From NCBI GenBank assembly GCA_003174035.1, contig PRDV01000073.1:1-8499 (forward strand): DNA of 8,499 bases. The letters run 5' to 3'. Both the position numbers and the translations under genes were made by a program. Shown here piece after piece: positions 7,151 through 8,499 of the stretch. The number at the start of each line of letters is the position of its first letter. Within the stretch, counting starts at the first letter, position 1. This stretch comes from Candidatus Babelota bacterium. Lineage in GTDB: Bacteria; Babelota; Babeliae; Babelales; Babelaceae. The notes below the pieces were generated by a model, which did not search any database, was not told the origin of the DNA, and saw only the letters and a list, made by a program, of their open reading frames with translations.

Positions 7151-7244
7151 AAAATGGTTCTAAAAATGTTAAAGCATGTGTTTTTTGCCAAATTCATATA
7201 AAATAGTGAAGAGAAAAATGGAGATCGAGAAGATTATATACAAC

Positions 7245-7250
7245 GAGGAA
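7245..7250 (+). promoter_or_regulatory. Ribosome-binding site deciding the start of gene 6
   Basis: GAGGAA lies three bases (five from GAGG) before the ATG at 7254. The reading frame also opens at 7176 and 7218, but those starts would put a charged 12- or 26-residue extension in front of the signal peptide. The spacing equals that of the gene at 6149. Confidence 0.8.
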
Positions 7251-7253
7251 ACG

Positions 7254-8261
7254 ATGCAAGACATAAAAAAAATAATGTTTATAGGCGTTGGGCTACTGTC
7301 AAATTCTCTTTATTCAATGGAAAAAGGGGTACTTTTTAAAACCGATTCTGTGGACTGCTGTCAAGAAGCTTTAGACAGGGAATTTTTAAAAATGGTAAAT
7401 TATGGTTCCTTCATGAGCGTAAAGAGATTATTGGAGCAAGGTGCGTCCGTCGATGCACAGATGCGCGATACCGGAGATACTGCTTTGCATCTCGCGACTC
7501 AAAAAGGTATGCGAGACATCGTAGACGTGCTCATACAGTATGGTGCTGACGTTTTTGCTCTCAATACACATGGTACATCTGTTTTCGATTGCACTGAAGA
7601 TGCAGAATTAATAATTATCCTCAAAAGAGCTGCTGGTTTAGGAGAATCAGTGTATTTTATGAAATCTGAACCGAAAGAGCTGTTATCGGATTTGGGCAAA
7701 AAATATAAGAAAGAATCTAGGGAAAAAAAGAATGTCAAAGAGGGTGCAGAAGATGCTATGGATGAGGATTCTTGCGAAGAAATAAAAAGCGTGAAAAAAA
7801 TTACAGCAGGGGCTCCACAGTTGATCCCCCTTAGGGATGTACTGCCATTTATTGACGTTCACGAATGTATACACGGGGAAACGGCGTTACATCATTTTTT
7901 TGATAAAGATGAGACTATGGTGAGAGCGCTTTTGGAAAAGGGTGCAGATATTAATGCCCTGTCTAAAGATGGTGAAACTGTTTTAATGAGAGCGATTAAG
8001 GCAAAAAAGGAATCGCTCGTAAGCTTTCTGCTTGACCATGATCCAGATATTAATGCTCAAAATCCTTTGACGGGGCAGACGGCGCTTATGCTCGCTGCAT
8101 CTCAAGGTCGTGAGTTCATTTCTTTTGTAACCATGCTTATCAAACATGATGCAGACCAAGCAAAGATGGATTATCATGGTAGAACGTTTATCAACTATTT
8201 GGAGCCGGACTTACGAGGGTTTGTCGGGTTACTGCTTGATCGCCATAAAAAGGACTATTAA
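7254..8261 (+). CDS. Secreted ankyrin-repeat protein, short type (gene 6)
   Basis: From the ATG at 7254 the product has 335 residues. The longer in-frame starts at 7176 and 7218 lack a good ribosome site and would bury the signal peptide. The signal peptide is residues 1-21 (LYS|ME), the only member with Ser instead of Ala before the cut. An N-terminal ANK block (about 38-127) includes GDTALHLATQKG and LIQYGADVFALN. The linker is Lys-rich (KKYKKESREKK, 149-159) and then acidic (AEDAMDEDSCEE, 165-176); its basic cluster is looser than in the paralogues and is a weak nuclear-signal candidate. The C-terminal module starts at PFIDV (198-202), has three repeats (GETALHHFF, GETVLMRA, GQTALMLAA) and the cap RTFINYL. 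It is closest to the gene at 2850 in this module, sharing the two-residue longer FISFVTMLI-type helix. Its TAA stop overlaps the stop of the opposite-strand gene. Confidence 0.94.
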   Translation: MQDIKKIMFIGVGLLSNSLYSMEKGVLFKTDSVDCCQEALDREFLKMVNYGSFMSVKRLLEQGASVDAQMRDTGDTALHLATQKGMRDIVDVLIQYGADVFALNTHGTSVFDCTEDAELIIILKRAAGLGESVYFMKSEPKELLSDLGKKYKKESREKKNVKEGAEDAMDEDSCEEIKSVKKITAGAPQLIPLRDVLPFIDVHECIHGETALHHFFDKDETMVRALLEKGADINALSKDGETVLMRAIKAKKESLVSFLLDHDPDINAQNPLTGQTALMLAASQGREFISFVTMLIKHDADQAKMDYHGRTFINYLEPDLRGFVGLLLDRHKKDY

Positions 8262-8270
8262 CTACCTTTT
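8248..8270. terminator. Possible weak bidirectional terminator over the shared stop codons
   Basis: AAAAGG (8248-8253) and CCTTTT (8265-8270) form a perfect 6-bp inverted repeat around an 11-base loop that contains the stop codons of both convergent genes. Each strand reads A-rich stem then T-rich stem, as in bidirectional intrinsic terminators. Only two G-C pairs are present, so the stem is weak and could be chance. Confidence 0.3.
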
Positions 8271-8499
8271 CTTTCAAGAGCAAGGTGTAGCGCATTTTTG
8301 ATAGTCTCTTTTGACTGTATAAAAATAGACTCAGTCAGGCCTGAAAGAAGATCGAACTGCTCAGGGGTATAACAGAAGTTTGAGGTTGCAGTCCAGGAAG
8401 TCATTGACGCATCCGGATCGAATCCTTTTTTACGCACCAGAGGATCATCGTGGTTGAGAGCAAGCATTGTGTAATATACTTTGTTTTTCTTGGCTTTCA
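8258..8499 (-). CDS. Unrecognised protein, C-terminal part, convergent with the ankyrin cluster (partial)
   Basis: The reverse strand is open from the right edge to a TAA at 8260-8258, giving at least 80 residues. The visible end is soluble-looking and ordinary in composition (for example FDPDASMTSWTATSNF, then FDLLSGLTESIFIQSKETIKNAL, probably helical) and ends ALERKGS. I do not recognise a family and see no ANK motif. An internal ATG at 8467 has no ribosome site before it, so the start is most likely upstream. The last two visible bases read TG on this strand and could be the end of a start codon just outside the window, which would make an 81-residue protein; this cannot be settled here. 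Its stop overlaps the stop of the neighbouring gene by four bases (TTAA, 8258-8261). Confidence 0.6.
   Translation of the reverse strand, partial: KAKKNKVYYTMLALNHDDPLVRKKGFDPDASMTSWTATSNFCYTPEQFDLLSGLTESIFIQSKETIKNALHLALERKGS

Noticed and set aside
7156..7204. T-run with imperfect inverted repeat and a TATAAAAT box in the 103-base gap before gene 6
   Set aside because: The inverted repeat pairs only TGG/CCA and an A/T tract across unequal internal loops. The TATAAAAT lacks a TTGACA-like box 16-18 bases upstream and an extended TG. It could be a promoter, but the sequence does not support a call.
7176..7253. N-terminal 26-residue extension of gene 6
   Set aside because: It has no ribosome site, would displace the signal peptide, and GAGGAA plus the leader match favour the ATG at 7254.
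81..7319. Conserved in-frame ATG at the mature N terminus as an alternative start giving a non-exported form
   Set aside because: No consistent ribosome-binding sequence precedes these ATGs in the six genes; only gene 4 has a weak GGGGA, so dual starts are not supported.

Overview
The window is almost wholly filled by six consecutive same-strand genes for related, secreted ankyrin-repeat (ANK) proteins (positions 30-8261). They are followed by the 3' part of one unrecognised gene on the opposite strand (8258-8499). All six proteins begin with a short Sec-type signal peptide whose predicted cleavage site falls directly before a Met (A/S|M-D/E/K). All six end in the same ANK module of roughly 100-140 residues, opened by [F/Y]-[I/M]-D-V and closed by a [T/M]-F-x-x-Y cap. 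Spacing of 55-103 bases with no convincing internal terminator suggests one or few transcripts.

Organism: a multi-copy family of signal-peptide-bearing ANK proteins with eukaryote-like linkers points to a bacterium living inside a eukaryotic cell, such as a protist symbiont. The style (short signal peptides ending in -AM[D/E], tandem ANK genes, moderate-to-low GC, TGA used as stop) fits Candidatus Dependentiae (TM6), but no marker gene is present, so this assignment is an inference.

Layout: gene 1 (30-1040) is a short protein with a chromatin-like acidic/basic linker and one C-terminal ANK module. Genes 2 (1096-2769) and 4 (4418-6070) are paralogues of about 550 residues with three separate ANK blocks. 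Gene 3 (2850-4358) has a regular 34-residue ANK array plus the C-terminal module. Genes 5 (6149-7150) and 6 (7254-8261) are shorter, with one N-terminal ANK block and the C-terminal module. The order long-short-long-short for genes 2-5 looks like duplication of a two-gene unit. Ribosome-binding sites move the starts of genes 3, 4 and 6 downstream of their first ATG, and the corrected starts place the signal peptide at the N terminus in each case.

Most notable: the variable linkers of five of the six proteins carry lysine/arginine clusters resembling eukaryotic nuclear localisation signals, with near-textbook bipartite forms in genes 2, 4 and 5. Gene 4 also has a SUMO-interacting-motif-like sequence. 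A working hypothesis is that the locus is a diversifying array of host-targeted, partly nuclear effectors. No RNA gene, insertion sequence, CRISPR array or replication origin was seen, and there is no gene-free stretch over 300 bases.
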